From NCBI GenBank assembly GCA_002077045.2, contig KZ111141.1:857702-921701 (forward strand): a stretch of DNA of 64,000 nucleotides. The letters run 5' to 3'. The stretch comes from Rachicladosporium sp. CCFEE 5018. Taxonomy: Eukaryota; Ascomycota; Dothideomycetes; Cladosporiales; Cladosporiaceae. Made by a program: the position numbers and the translations under genes. A model generated the notes under the pieces. It saw nothing but the letters and a program-made list of their open reading frames with translations. It searched no databases and was not told the DNA's origin. Positions 31,613 to 41,430 of the stretch are shown here, one piece after another. Position 1 is the first letter of the stretch; each line of letters opens with the position of its first letter.

Positions 31613-34228
31613 CTAGGCTACTTCCTCCTCTCCCCATGCCTGCAACCCGCCATTACTCTCCCCATGCACGCCCAGCCCATACGCTCCTCCGCCCAATCCA
31701 CTCAGTCCAGCGAAACCCTGCTGCAGCGACTGCATCTGCATCTGCTGCTGCTGTGCCTGCGCCTGCGCCAGATTGAAAGCCGGCAAGCTGACTGTGCGAC
31801 TATGCTGCGCTCCGCCCATTCCACTGCTGCCAGTACCATTCCGCTGTGACGAGCCTTGCTGGCTGTACATGCCGTTCATAGCCGTGCTGTCCCCGTTTGT
31901 GAACGGCGAGATGTGCATGCTCTGATGGCTGCCGTGGCCGTAGTGCGATGTCTGAGGGATGTCCAGACCGGAGCTTGTGCGAGTTGCTGAGGGGTGAGAC
32001 TCATTGGGCGAGCTGTAGAAAGCTTGTTGGGCTGAGGCGGAGGAGACTTGCGGCAGGTATGACTGCGTGTGATGGTGTTGGGGCTGGTGTTGCTGCTGCT
32101 GGGGCTGGATGGAATAGTTCGTGGGGCTGTACTCCGCGGAGTGCTGGGCTTGCTGGGCTTGTTGTAGAGAGGACTGCTGAGCTGCCGCAAGGTAAAGTGT
32201 CAAAGGGTTGTTGTTACCCGCGTTCAGTATGGTGGAGGGTGTTGGGCCTTGGCTAGGCGCGAAGGTGCTGTGTTGTTGACCCATGCCTGAGCTTGCAGGC
32301 GAGATGGACTGGTGCGTTCGGCTTGGCTGGAGACTGCTCATCGGCGATGGCGAGTGCACGCCGGTCTCATAGCCTTGCTGATGCTGCGACTGCTGATGCT
32401 GCTGCTGTTGCTGGTGATTCTGCTGGTTGGCCATCTGCCTCGGCGGGTTACCACACCTGTCCTTGCCGAAGTTCACCTTGAAGCGCTTGTACTCCTCCTT
32501 ACCGCGGACTGCCTCGATGGCTTTGATAGCGTTGGCAATGTTGGTGAAATTGACGAACGCGCAGCTTTTCTCGCGGAGTGCGTTGACGAGCTCAATGTCG
32601 CCGTAGTCCTGGAAGTCTTGACGGAGACGCTCCTCGGTCCAACTATCGTCCAAGTTGCCGATGTAGACATTACGTGACGCACCGCCAGATACTGCGAGTG
32701 CGATCGCTGGAGGTAGAGCACCAGAGTGTTTGCCCCAGCCAATCTTCAGTCGGCGATTATGTATCATCAGGCCTTGCAAATTGCTCAATGCGTAGAATGA
32801 CGCTGCTGATGTCGGGTCAATGAATGTCACGAAGCAGATGTGTTTGTCAGGTATGTATCGAATGTGATGCAAGAGTCCACCTCGCACAACATTGCAGATC
32901 TCCTCGATCGTCGTCTCAGGGTGAATGTTGCCCAAGTACACTGTCCGGTTACCCAAGTTGTTCGCACCGCCTGCTGTAGTTGCCACAGCTGCTGCGGCGA
33001 CGGATTGCTGTGCGAGTGCATTCGTAATCAGATCCCGATCAGCGCCGTTGAGGACGTGTGCGTAGCCCGGTGCGATACCGAGGTACTGCGCGGCGTTCTG
33101 CTGTTGTGTCTTCGAGACATACGCGCAGCGGTCCTTGCCGTAGTACACTCGGCGTGGTGCTGCCCACTTGGGGTCCTGGGGAAGCTGGGTAACAGCCTTG
33201 ATCGCATTTCCGATCGACAGAAAGTGCACGAAGCCGATTGCCTTTTCCTTCACAATCTTGACCGTATCGATAGGACCGAATTTGCCCAAGTCCTCCCGAA
33301 GCTCGTCCTCGGTCGTCTCCTCTGGCAAGTTGCCCAAGTAAACATTCCGCGAAGCACCATTTTGTTGAACAGCAAGCGCGACAGATGTCGGTACCGAAGA
33401 CGGCTTACCCCATCCGATCTTGATATCCTGGCCCTTGACGCAAAGCTTCTTCAAGATTGCATCAGAGTGAAAGTGTGTAGCAGAGCTGCCATCTAAGAAG
33501 GATATGAATGCACAATTCTTGTCTGGTAGCATCCGGATCGACTCGATCTGTCCACTGCGAACATGACCAAGGATCTCCTCTGCAGATGTGTCCTGCGGAA
33601 TGTTGCCCAGGTAGACAGTCCTGCTCGTCCCTGAGATGACGCTCGGAGCCATAGCCATCGGCGCGTACCCGTTCATGACTCCACCATTCAGAGCATTGAA
33701 GCCGGTCGTGGGCGATTGCATTGACCCAAAGTATGATGCAGCACCCATCCCAGTGGGCGAGGCAATCTGTGTGAACATGCTGGGCGCAAATGCAGATTGC
33801 TGATGTTGGAAGCCATTGATCGACTGTGCTTGCTGGTTGTGTCGAGTACCAGCATTCTGCTGAGTGAATGGTTGGAAGCTCTGAAATTGTGGTGACTGGA
33901 AAGTCGGTGGTGAGCCAGGCTGAAATGGGCTGCCCATGAGCAGCTGCGAGGGAAGCAAAGGTGTGAAGTTCATGTCGTAGCCGGTCTGCGGCGACTGCAT
34001 GTCCGTCCCGTTGAACCCGCTCTGTGACATCTGGCGACTCGTGTTAATCGCCGGAACATTGTTGCGCTGTGGGTGGCGGTCTGCGTAGCCACCAATGGAT
34101 GGCTGCGTGCTATGGAAGCCGCCGTGGGAGAAGCCCGTACTATCTGGGCTCAGCGTCGACTTCACAGCATACGACTGCGTATGCCTGTGGCCCATGGTAG
34201 CGGAAGGCATTGAGTCGCTGAGCTGCAT
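31613..34228 (-). CDS. nrd1: Nrd1-type RNA-binding protein with four RRM domains, 871 residues
   Basis: This is a single exon. Four RNA recognition motifs are visible with RNP2/RNP1 pairs: RRM1 about 203-275 ([17 protein letters not shown]), RRM2 about 294-366 ([17 protein letters not shown]), RRM3 about 428-499 ([17 protein letters not shown]) and RRM4 about 518-590 ([17 protein letters not shown]). RRM1 and RRM3 end in KIGWGK, and RRM2 and RRM4 in a GKDRC motif, so the pairs look like an ancient duplication. Long Gln/Ser/Asn-rich regions flank the RRMs, including poly-Gln after residue 600. Fission yeast Nrd1 binds and stabilises mRNA, blocks premature sexual differentiation and enters stress granules. 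The Gln-rich tail suggests condensate formation. Confidence 0.92.
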   Translation of the reverse strand: MQLSDSMPSATMGHRHTQSYAVKSTLSPDSTGFSHGGFHSTQPSIGGYADRHPQRNNVPAINTSRQMSQSGFNGTDMQSPQTGYDMNFTPLLPSQLLMGSPFQPGSPPTFQSPQFQSFQPFTQQNAGTRHNQQAQSINGFQHQQSAFAPSMFTQIASPTGMGAASYFGSMQSPTTGFNALNGGVMNGYAPMAMAPSVISGTSRTVYLGNIPQDTSAEEILGHVRSGQIESIRMLPDKNCAFISFLDGSSATHFHSDAILKKLCVKGQDIKIGWGKPSSVPTSVALAVQQNGASRNVYLGNLPEETTEDELREDLGKFGPIDTVKIVKEKAIGFVHFLSIGNAIKAVTQLPQDPKWAAPRRVYYGKDRCAYVSKTQQQNAAQYLGIAPGYAHVLNGADRDLITNALAQQSVAAAAVATTAGGANNLGNRTVYLGNIHPETTIEEICNVVRGGLLHHIRYIPDKHICFVTFIDPTSAASFYALSNLQGLMIHNRRLKIGWGKHSGALPPAIALAVSGGASRNVYIGNLDDSWTEERLRQDFQDYGDIELVNALREKSCAFVNFTNIANAIKAIEAVRGKEEYKRFKVNFGKDRCGNPPRQMANQQNHQQQQQHQQSQHQQGYETGVHSPSPMSSLQPSRTHQSISPASSGMGQQHSTFAPSQGPTPSTILNAGNNNPLTLYLAAAQQSSLQQAQQAQHSAEYSPTNYSIQPQQQQHQPQHHHTQSYLPQVSSASAQQAFYSSPNESHPSATRTSSGLDIPQTSHYGHGSHQSMHISPFTNGDSTAMNGMYSQQGSSQRNGTGSSGMGGAQHSRTVSLPAFNLAQAQAQQQQMQMQSLQQGFAGLSGLGGGAYGLGVHGESNGGLQAWGEEEVA

Positions 34229-34531
34229 GCCCGGGACGTCCGAACTAGAGTATTCGTATGCTTGCTGATCCTCCTCGCACGGTGATATCTCCTCTACGTG
34301 TCCAGAGAAGGGAGTTCTCGGAGCTCAGGTGCAGTGTGGAACAGTTTATGCTTATACGTGCCCGTGGAGGACGTATCCCCAGGATCGGAATCACCCTTCC
34401 GATCTCGACCGATTCCAGCTCTTATGATCCAGGTACAGTGGTACGCAGAAGGTCCTCTGTTTCTACCTCCAGCCTCCAGGACAACTTCTCAGCGCTTTGC
34501 ACTCCTATAAATTAGCTCCGAAGGACAGTGG
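34229..34531. other. nrd1 upstream region
   Basis: This 300-bp interval lies upstream of nrd1 and downstream of the partial gene at 34532. No conserved element was recognised. Confidence 0.45.
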
Positions 34532-35026
34532 TCAGTAGAATAGAACAACAAGTATAACGAAGTGTAGAATGAGTGACGAGATCGAAATAGAAAACGGAGA
34601 ACAGCGCACTGAAAAGAGAGTAGTGTAGCTACGGTCAGAGATACTAGAATGGCGTCGCCATGTGGAAGTGTTATGGAGACATTGAGCGATGGTCCCAGCG
34701 GCGCGGGAGATTGCTCTCGGGATAAGGGGCATTTTGTGGCCATGGCGAAGGATCTGTTCGTAGATTTCAATTCCGCTTGCGTAGGTGGGCAACGACGATG
34801 AGAGCGTCTCGATCGTCCGGATCCTCTGTACGTGTGAGCTGCCCAGATAAATGTGTCCACGCAATGTCGTATCGTCTATGCTGCAGGTGTTGAAGCGCCA
34901 AGGCCGCTGCAAAGTCTCCGACTCAAACGGCGGGCTGTACCTGACGCTAATCTCTATTCGGCGATGGCACAGAACGGCACTGCATGGAATAGGCCTGTAG
35001 TCTTCTGATGACATCTTGTACCACAT
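34532..35026 (-). CDS. Unrecognised partial gene left of the assembly gap
   Basis: A 164-codon frame runs from near the gap to TGA 34532. A likely splice acceptor (TATACAG) lies just before its first ATG, so this is probably an internal or last exon whose 5' part is inside the gap. Codon use is gene-like over the first 110 codons (for example CHRRIEISVRYSPPFES and IDDTTLRGHIYLGSSHVQRI) and becomes AT-rich near the end, so the true 3' boundary may be earlier. The sequence has no similarity to carboxypeptidases, so it is not the lost end of Ecm14. No family is recognised. Confidence 0.35.
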   Translation of the reverse strand: MWYKMSSEDYRPIPCSAVLCHRRIEISVRYSPPFESETLQRPWRFNTCSIDDTTLRGHIYLGSSHVQRIRTIETLSSSLPTYASGIEIYEQILRHGHKMPLIPRAISRAAGTIAQCLHNTSTWRRHSSISDRSYTTLFSVRCSPFSISISSLILHFVILVVLFY

Positions 35027-35080
35027 GGCTGTATATAGACGCGATGGAGTCGCTTCTGGTATTCGTCGTTACACGGCGAA

Positions 35081-35180
35081 NNNNNNNNNNNNNNNNNNNN
35101 NNNNNNNNNNNNNNNNNNNNNNNNNNNNNNNNNNNNNNNNNNNNNNNNNNNNNNNNNNNNNNNNNNNNNNNNNNNNNNNN
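35081..35180. other. Assembly gap (100 N)
   Basis: Exactly 100 unknown bases, a conventional placeholder length. The right flank ends inside the ecm14 coding sequence at a Gly-His, and the left flank does not continue it, so the true missing length probably exceeds 100 bp. Confidence 0.98.
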
Positions 35181-36549
35181 CATGGCCACCAGAACGGCGG
35201 ATCGCTTTCTCGAGACCAAAAGCTAGCTCTTCCAGATCCTCCAGTCCTGGTGGCGAAGTGGAGCAGGAGTATGCGTAAGGATAAAGAATCTGCTGAGAGT
35301 ACGAGTGCAGATCTAGTAGCGCGACGAATTCCACGTTATTGCTCTGTGTCTCATTTCTCGCCCAGGAAGCCAGTGCCTTAGCTTCGGTCGCTTGAAATGC
35401 GGCATCCCCCGGAAAAGCTTCAGAGCACGGAGTACCGCCAGCAGTCGGAGGAAAAGAGAAGTTGAAGCTGTGATCAAGGTCCATCCCAGGGCAGAACCGT
35501 AGGGAGGTAGACTGGCGGGTCTTGCGCCAGAGTCGGTCTGTGGTCCAGGTGTAAGCATAGCCATCAGGGTTCAGAGTAGGTACAACCACAAAGTCAAAGT
35601 CCTGCAGCATATGCGTGATGCTTTCGCTTTTACCGTAGCTGGTGACGAGGCTGTAGGCTATGAAGTTCGCGGTGCTTGTTGAGATCCATTCGCGGGCATG
35701 CAGACCACCTGTAATGAGTATCGTCTTTCGTTTCGGAGCATCATGGTCCTCGGAGTTCGTAGGGTGAACGCCAATGCGTAGAGCTGAGATTGGGCGGTCC
35801 TCGGCGGAACGCCCGATCGTTATCAGGCGAGTGTGAGTTGTGAAAAGTGAGGATAGAAGACGAAGCCAGGGATCGATCACGGTGAGTGGCTGATAGTCAG
35901 TGAAGAAGATGTCCGTGTCACTGCGAGTGGACGGCCCTTGAGAAGGTAGCTTGGCCCTCTGGTCGAAGTGGGCCGGCTGAGCGGTCGAGTGTAGGGGAAC
36001 CCGAGCTGTGCGGGCGTCCTTCGGCTCTGGATATGTATCGTAGACTGCCTGCGTCAAGCTGATATCCTGGAAGAGTGGCATATGGGATTCCTGAAGCGAC
36101 TTCGGAAGCAAGCTCAGCAGGGAAGGCACCAGGTCCTTCGCAAGCCTTAGGTCCACCCAGCTGCTGGTATAGTCCCAAATATCCAGTAGTAGCGTGTCCG
36201 TGGCGTCTTTGAGGCGATCGAGCTCGTCTGCATTGCTCACGTTGAAGCGTAGCACCACGTCCGAACCATATCTCGCAGCTGTATGCGCTGGAGCTGTCGC
36301 GACCACGGGAGCTGCGATTTTACTTGCTGGCGAGTTGCTCTGATTCGCCACACATGTCTCCTCTTTCCACAGCGCAGCAATCACGTGGCTTGATAGCCTC
36401 CTCCACCTACTTGTCGGCTTTTGCACTGTCTGTCTTGCTGTCGACTCATCCCAGCAGCTCGGGGTCCGTGGGGCAAGGGAGGGAGATGGTACGGCCGCAC
36501 AACCACTGGAGAAAAGCGCAACAGGCAGTAACAGCCTCTCGAAGCGCAT
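35181..36549 (-). CDS. ECM14: Ecm14-like M14 metallocarboxypeptidase homologue, C-terminus in gap
   Basis: ATG 36549 starts a signal peptide (MRFERLLLPVALFSSGCAA), followed by a propeptide with LRFNVSNADELDRL-type sequence and the M14 fold. Zinc-ligand positions are kept: H284 and E287 in GLHAREW, and H415 in DLHSYSQQ. Substrate-binding segments NPDGYAYTW and RFCPGMDLDHSFNF are present, the latter aligning with the NRN-type motif of active enzymes but with altered residues. Fungal Ecm14 proteins are secreted, probably inactive homologues needed for normal cell walls. About 457 residues are visible. The last 110 or so, including the position of the catalytic Glu, should lie in the gap, so activity cannot be judged here. 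Confidence 0.85.
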
Positions 36550-36878
36550 CTCTGCTGCTGTTGCTATTACTGACAAGTGTTCATGTCGTTGTAAGCCGCT
36601 ATCTGGCCGCCTGTCGCAAGACCCAGTTCAGTAAGTGGGCACGCGAGCGCCTCGGCAGTTGAAACCTTGCCGGCAACACGAAGTCGATATCTCTTCCCTC
36701 GACTTCTGTCCGCGATCATCACAATCACATGTAGACACGAGCTTCAGTGCAACACCCTTTCTTCTGGGCAGTTCATGCCGGGCGACATAAAGACGTTACA
36801 TGCTCAACGCACAACATCTCGTCACCAGTCGGAAAAGATGGTGATATGAGAGCAACGCTGAAATCTTGAGCTTCTATC
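36550..36878. other. Divergent promoter region
   Basis: About 330 bp lie between the starts of ecm14 (minus) and the chromodomain gene (plus). No specific regulatory site was recognised. Confidence 0.5.
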
Positions 36879-38441
36879 ATGCCTTCATCTCAGCTCTATA
36901 CGGTCTCAATCCCTCGGTCCTCGTCCATCGATATCGAGTACGAAGCTAAGCCTGATTTCAAACTTCCCTTATACCTTCAGCCTCTCAAGTCTAAGCCTCG
37001 CGTGTACCCCGATACACCCTTACCTGTTAAGCCATCACACACTGCACCACGGAAGGCCCGGATTATCAATCGCATCAGCGACGACGGCCAAGTGAGATTC
37101 GACATCGCAATCGGGGATGTCAAGCTGAACGATGTCCGGCTCGAAGAAATTCTGGACTATGTTTCGCCTGCAGATCTAGAGGACTACGAAACCCGCGCTT
37201 TCGCTGAGGAGGCTGAGCTTTTGCAAATCACCCGCGAAGCCGATGCGCAACGAAAACAGGAGGATGACGAGAGGCGCAAGGAGAGAGCGAAGAGGAAGGA
37301 AGATGTGGTGTGGGAGGAGGCCAGTGATGGAGAGTCCGGCGAGGACGGAGAGGAACGAGGGAGGCCAAGACCGAGCTACAAGCAGGTGTTTCAGGTGGCC
37401 AGAATGCGAAGACGAAGAAGGAAGCGCGATCCTGTGACAGGGGAGCTTCTGGATCTCAGTGATGCAGAGGACGGGATGGTGGTGCAGAGCTCACGACCAC
37501 AGGCAACTAAGGAGGAGCGACAGGGGCGGCGGCTAGGGAAGCATACTGTGGCCACTGTGGAGCCGTACGATAAGCCTAGGAGGCGACGGCGACGACGGCA
37601 CCCACAGACGGGGGAGTTGATGCCATATGGTTGGAAGTATGATCCGAAAGCTAACGCGGCTGCTGGAGCCGGCAAGGGGGCTACAATGCCCTCGATGCAT
37701 CGACTAAGCCTGTCGCAGCAGCTCGGGGACAAGCGCGAGACGAAGCGACAGAGGATGGACTTGAGCACTTCGTCTTCGCTGCGCAGCAAAAGGCCTGTCG
37801 TGCAGCTACCAGGCTCACAGCGCATGTCTTCATCTGCGGCACACAGCAGTCCGAAAGGAGACAAAGGCAAGGCGAAAGCCACATCAGCTCTGAGCTCCTT
37901 CCAACAGCATGCCGCGATCAGCATCACCGATACTCCTGAAGAAGACGACAGTATGGAAGATATGCCTACTCCGAGCACGGTGAAGGCAAAGTCGCCAGTC
38001 GTCCGCCGTAATGTAGGAGGCTCTGGATTAACCCGCCAGCCTAGCACCTCAGACCAGTCGACCGAATCATCCGAAGACGACCACCCACCGGCTGCAGCCT
38101 TGACAAGCCCTGGTCGCAGGGCAGAGCTGCCTGGCACTCCCGTCCAGTACATGCCGCCATTGACCTCCATAATGCACCCAACAGCCACCTCACCACCTTC
38201 ACCCAGCGCTACATCCCGTTCGGACTCAGATAATGAAGACTACATTATTGAGGGTATCTCAAATCACGCGCTCTCTGACCCTCGCACGCATCCCAGTGAC
38301 TTTGGAAAGAAGCCTATCATGTTGTATTTGGTCAAGTGGGAAGGGTATGAGGAGCCGAGCTGGGAGCCAGAGAGCAGTTTTGGGGACAGGGAGGTCATCC
38401 AGGCGTATAGGCGAAGGGTGGGACTGCCACCGCTGGCATGA
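36879..38441 (+). CDS. Chromodomain protein, C-terminal chromodomain, 520 residues
   Basis: This is a single exon. The C-terminal 65 residues form a chromodomain: DYIIEGISNHALS, an insertion of about ten residues, LYLVKWEGYEEPSWEPES, then a helix DREVIQAYRRRVG. The three aromatic-cage positions (Tyr in DYII, Trp in VKW, Tyr in EGY) are all kept, so methyl-lysine binding is possible. The N-terminus has a strand-rich part (about 55-110), then a Glu/Arg coiled coil (about 110-150), two similar basic motifs RRRRKRDPVTGELLDL and RRRRRRHPQTGELMPY (about 178 and 238), and a Ser/Pro-rich linker. No chromoshadow or catalytic domain is visible. It is probably a heterochromatin reader or scaffold, but I cannot name an orthologue. 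Confidence 0.82.
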   Translation: MPSSQLYTVSIPRSSSIDIEYEAKPDFKLPLYLQPLKSKPRVYPDTPLPVKPSHTAPRKARIINRISDDGQVRFDIAIGDVKLNDVRLEEILDYVSPADLEDYETRAFAEEAELLQITREADAQRKQEDDERRKERAKRKEDVVWEEASDGESGEDGEERGRPRPSYKQVFQVARMRRRRRKRDPVTGELLDLSDAEDGMVVQSSRPQATKEERQGRRLGKHTVATVEPYDKPRRRRRRRHPQTGELMPYGWKYDPKANAAAGAGKGATMPSMHRLSLSQQLGDKRETKRQRMDLSTSSSLRSKRPVVQLPGSQRMSSSAAHSSPKGDKGKAKATSALSSFQQHAAISITDTPEEDDSMEDMPTPSTVKAKSPVVRRNVGGSGLTRQPSTSDQSTESSEDDHPPAAALTSPGRRAELPGTPVQYMPPLTSIMHPTATSPPSPSATSRSDSDNEDYIIEGISNHALSDPRTHPSDFGKKPIMLYLVKWEGYEEPSWEPESSFGDREVIQAYRRRVGLPPLA

Positions 38442-39082
38442 AAATGGTATGCAATGATCACTATGCTGGGCTGTCGACGGCACATAGGTCGGCCGTCATT
38501 GACTTTAAGCTCCCCACACGGACAATTGCTGTGACCAATGCAGCTTTGCAAAGAGGCGTGACCGTATTTGACATATGCGAACAAGACAAGTGCTCATCAC
38601 AGTAATGACGATGCGGAACGCCCGGCAGTTCTGAGATAGACTTTCATTGATGGACACTCACACGTTCCGACCTCAAAGCTTGTCGTGCCGTCCCTCTTCC
38701 ACTGTTCCCCGCGCCACTTCGGCTCCACACCCACACTTCCTCTCCACACTTCCCTTCCCTTCTCGATCGGCTTCCGCTTCCACCACCCGTTCGCTGATTA
38801 CTGACTCGACATCGAATCTAGACCATTCCTTTACACCATTGATTGTTAGCATCGCCTACTCATATTTCTCCGATTTTCGAAGCTGTTTATCGTGAGCTCG
38901 AGCACGCAGTAGACACGACATACTGTTTCGCGACAGCGCACGACGCAGCATGCAGCCAAGCTGGCTGGTGGCACAGCCAGCACGATAACCCCTCCGCGCG
39001 GCCACGCTTCCAGCGTCGCTCCCTGGCATCACCGCAACGTCTTCTGCGAGTCGCCTGAAGTAGCGAATCGCCGTTCGCCATC
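38442..39082. other. Intergenic with pyrimidine-rich tract
   Basis: This 640-bp interval lies between tandem plus-strand genes. A C/T-rich stretch at about 38680-38790 resembles the CT-rich core promoters of filamentous fungi and may belong to the receptor gene. No gene is seen. Confidence 0.5.
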
Positions 39083-40505
39083 ATGGCGCCCGAGCCGCCG
39101 TCGATATGGACGACTAGCATACCGAATGAGTCGCCGCGGCTGGTGATTGTGTGTATCGTGTTCTTGCTGCTTACGACCGCGGTGGTGTCGGCGAGATTCA
39201 GCTGGCGATGGGTGCATCGACAGCGAGGGCTGGACGATGTGATGTGCTTGTGCGCTTATGTGAGTGTTGTTCGTGAAGTGTGAGAAGTGGGTGTCGATCA
39301 TGGCGGCTAACGCGCAACTCGCTGTAGACCATTTTGTTGCTTGCGACCATCTTCGCTGGTGTGAGCGCGCACTATGGCTTCGGCAAGCATATGCGTGATA
39401 TTCAGCCTACCTCAAGCAAGGCTGTGCAGGTGCGTGACGATTACCCATCCTTCAAGTGGAGGATATTGACCGGTCACAGTTCTTTTACCTCTACCAGATC
39501 TGCTACAAGCTCCTCGGCATGTTCACGAAACTCACGTTCTGCTTTCTGTACCTTCGAATCTTCAATCAAAAGTGGTTTCATCGACTTGTCAAATCCATCG
39601 CTTCGATCATAGTCCTCGGATCCTTGGCCTTCACGCTAGCCACAGTGTTCACCTGCATTCCTGTGCACAAATTCTGGAATCGCAAGATCCCAGGAAGGTG
39701 CACCAATAACACTGCATTCTGGTTCTCGCACGCTGCATTCAACACCTTCTTCGACGTAGTGATCTACATCCTCCCAATGCCCATGATCCGCACTCTCAAA
39801 CTCGCGCGAGGCCAGAAACTCGGACTGATCTCGATCTTCTCGCTCGGCGCCTTTGTCATCGCGGCGTCGATAGTCCGCATGGTCATGCTACGTGGGAGTG
39901 CGCTTACGAGAGATCCAACCTGGGGCTCCGTCCAAGCACTCATGTGGACGGAGATTGAGGGCAACACGTCAGTAATCATCTGCTGCCTGCCTGCTCTACG
40001 CGTGCCGTTCCTGAACGCATGGCACCGGGCACGTGGCGCCGGCCGGAGACCGGAGACTCCTCCGCAGATGATGCGGGCTCATCATCATCGAGACTTGACC
40101 TGGGATGGACCGCACCAGTCTACGTCTGAAGCCCATCACCTATCGGCTCCTACTAGGGCTGTGCAATCCAACGTTCCTGCCCAAGGCAAAGCCTCTCCTA
40201 CTTCTGGCTCAGGCGGATCGAAGATCTCGCGGTCCACGGACTCGTGGTACAGGCAGATCCTCCATAGTGTCAATCGCGATGACATGGAGGAGGCTGAGCC
40301 CATCACCAGAGTCTTAAGCAGCGATCAACAGCCGGCTGCCACGGTTGAGCACCAGATCACGAATGAGCCAAATGTGCTTGAGCTCGGCATGGGCGGCATC
40401 GTCAAGACTACCGATGTGCATGTCAGCACCACGCAAATTACACCTCGAATCCCGGGAAGGGCGCTGACGCTGCAAGAATTCTTGGGCGATGGAAAAGGGA
40501 GCTGA
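39083..40505 (+). CDS. Pth11-like rhodopsin-domain integral membrane protein, 434 residues
   Basis: Exons 39083-39259, 39328-39429 and 39480-40505 join in phase; the last intron is 50 nt. Seven membrane helices are expected: LVIVCIVFLLLTTAVVSARF first, TILLLATIFAGVSAHYGFGKH second, FFYLYQICYKLLGMFTKLTF third, then ASIIVLGSLAFTLATVF and others to TSVIICCLPALRVPF. The motifs YGFGKH, FYLYQICYK, FCFLYLRIF and GRC..N are typical of the fungal rhodopsin-domain (DUF3433-unrelated, Pth11-like) family lacking a CFEM domain. The cytoplasmic tail of about 160 residues is Ser/His-rich. Such proteins are thought to sense surface or chemical cues; the ligand is unknown. Confidence 0.87.
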
Positions 40506-41430
40506 GGGCAGTCTAATTGACTTATTGGGCGGCATGAGCGACTTTAGCGGGCGGTGTTGGATGGACTGGCGTTTCAGCATTCAGGGTGTATTATTGGGCT
40601 TGGGTGGTCTCGGAGAATATCCGTTGATCTGATTTGGTACAAGGGTTCATTGCAAGCACCAAGTAAAATTTGGGAGCTTGGCTCCTCGCATGCATTACCT
40701 CCACCTCCTTGCTCTTTACCATGGGCTCGCTTATTTGAACATGTATGTTCCTTGTTCGCCTTCATTTCGCTGTCTTCCAAAAGATGCCCCTTCGCCTCAG
40801 AGCACCAGGAGCGGCCCGCCCCATTGCTTGTGCACCCTTGTTACGTTGACCATCATTGCGTCGACAATCACCCTTTTGCAGCATCACAATTCTTGACCTC
40901 ACTGCGTTCACTGAACGTGCCAGATACTTCACTTGTGACATGATGAAAATGACTGATGCGACATCATCTCCTGACCCAGCAAGGCGATGTGGTGGAAGAT
41001 GAGCCTCCGAGGCTGTGATGAGGCATTTTCATTCCAGGGACACAAAATCGCTCACCTTAACCTTATGCGCCACGCCCAGCAACACCTCATCGAGCGGGAT
41101 GTCCGTGGCTGGAGTTGATGGCATAACGAGACATGAATTCGGGTAATCTCTTTGTCTTGCGCAGTGGATCTTTTTGGCGTCGCGTTTTGCGCCAGATTGT
41201 GTCTCGAAATCACGCGCGTGGCGTTGCAGCTCTGATTTTGTCAGGCCACGCACTGCCTCATTCCCACGTGTGTGGTGTCAAATGGTAAGTTTCACGTGCG
41301 TGCGCTCATCCGCGGCTGATGCTGGGTCGCCCTATGTAGAAAAGGCTGGTGGCCCACGTCGCATTTCTACTTTCCTGCCTATTTCTCTCTTCCCTCACTC
41401 GCCCTCACTCACCTTGACGCCTTCGTCAGG
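40506..41430. other. ATPase upstream region
   Basis: About 925 bp. The last 80 bp before the ATPase start are C/T-rich (TCCCTCACTCGCCCTCACTC), typical of a fungal core promoter. Open frames up to 129 codons occur but have no features. Confidence 0.5.

Noticed and set aside
37391..38188. 265-codon frame on the minus strand
   Set aside because: It is the antisense of the chromodomain gene and has no domain or biased codon use.
41174..41430. Upstream extension of the ATPase frame before ATG 41431
   Set aside because: This frame differs from the one used by exon 1 and is explained by an open intron/leader; the exon 1 to exon 2 splice at 41673-41727 gives a coherent N-terminus.
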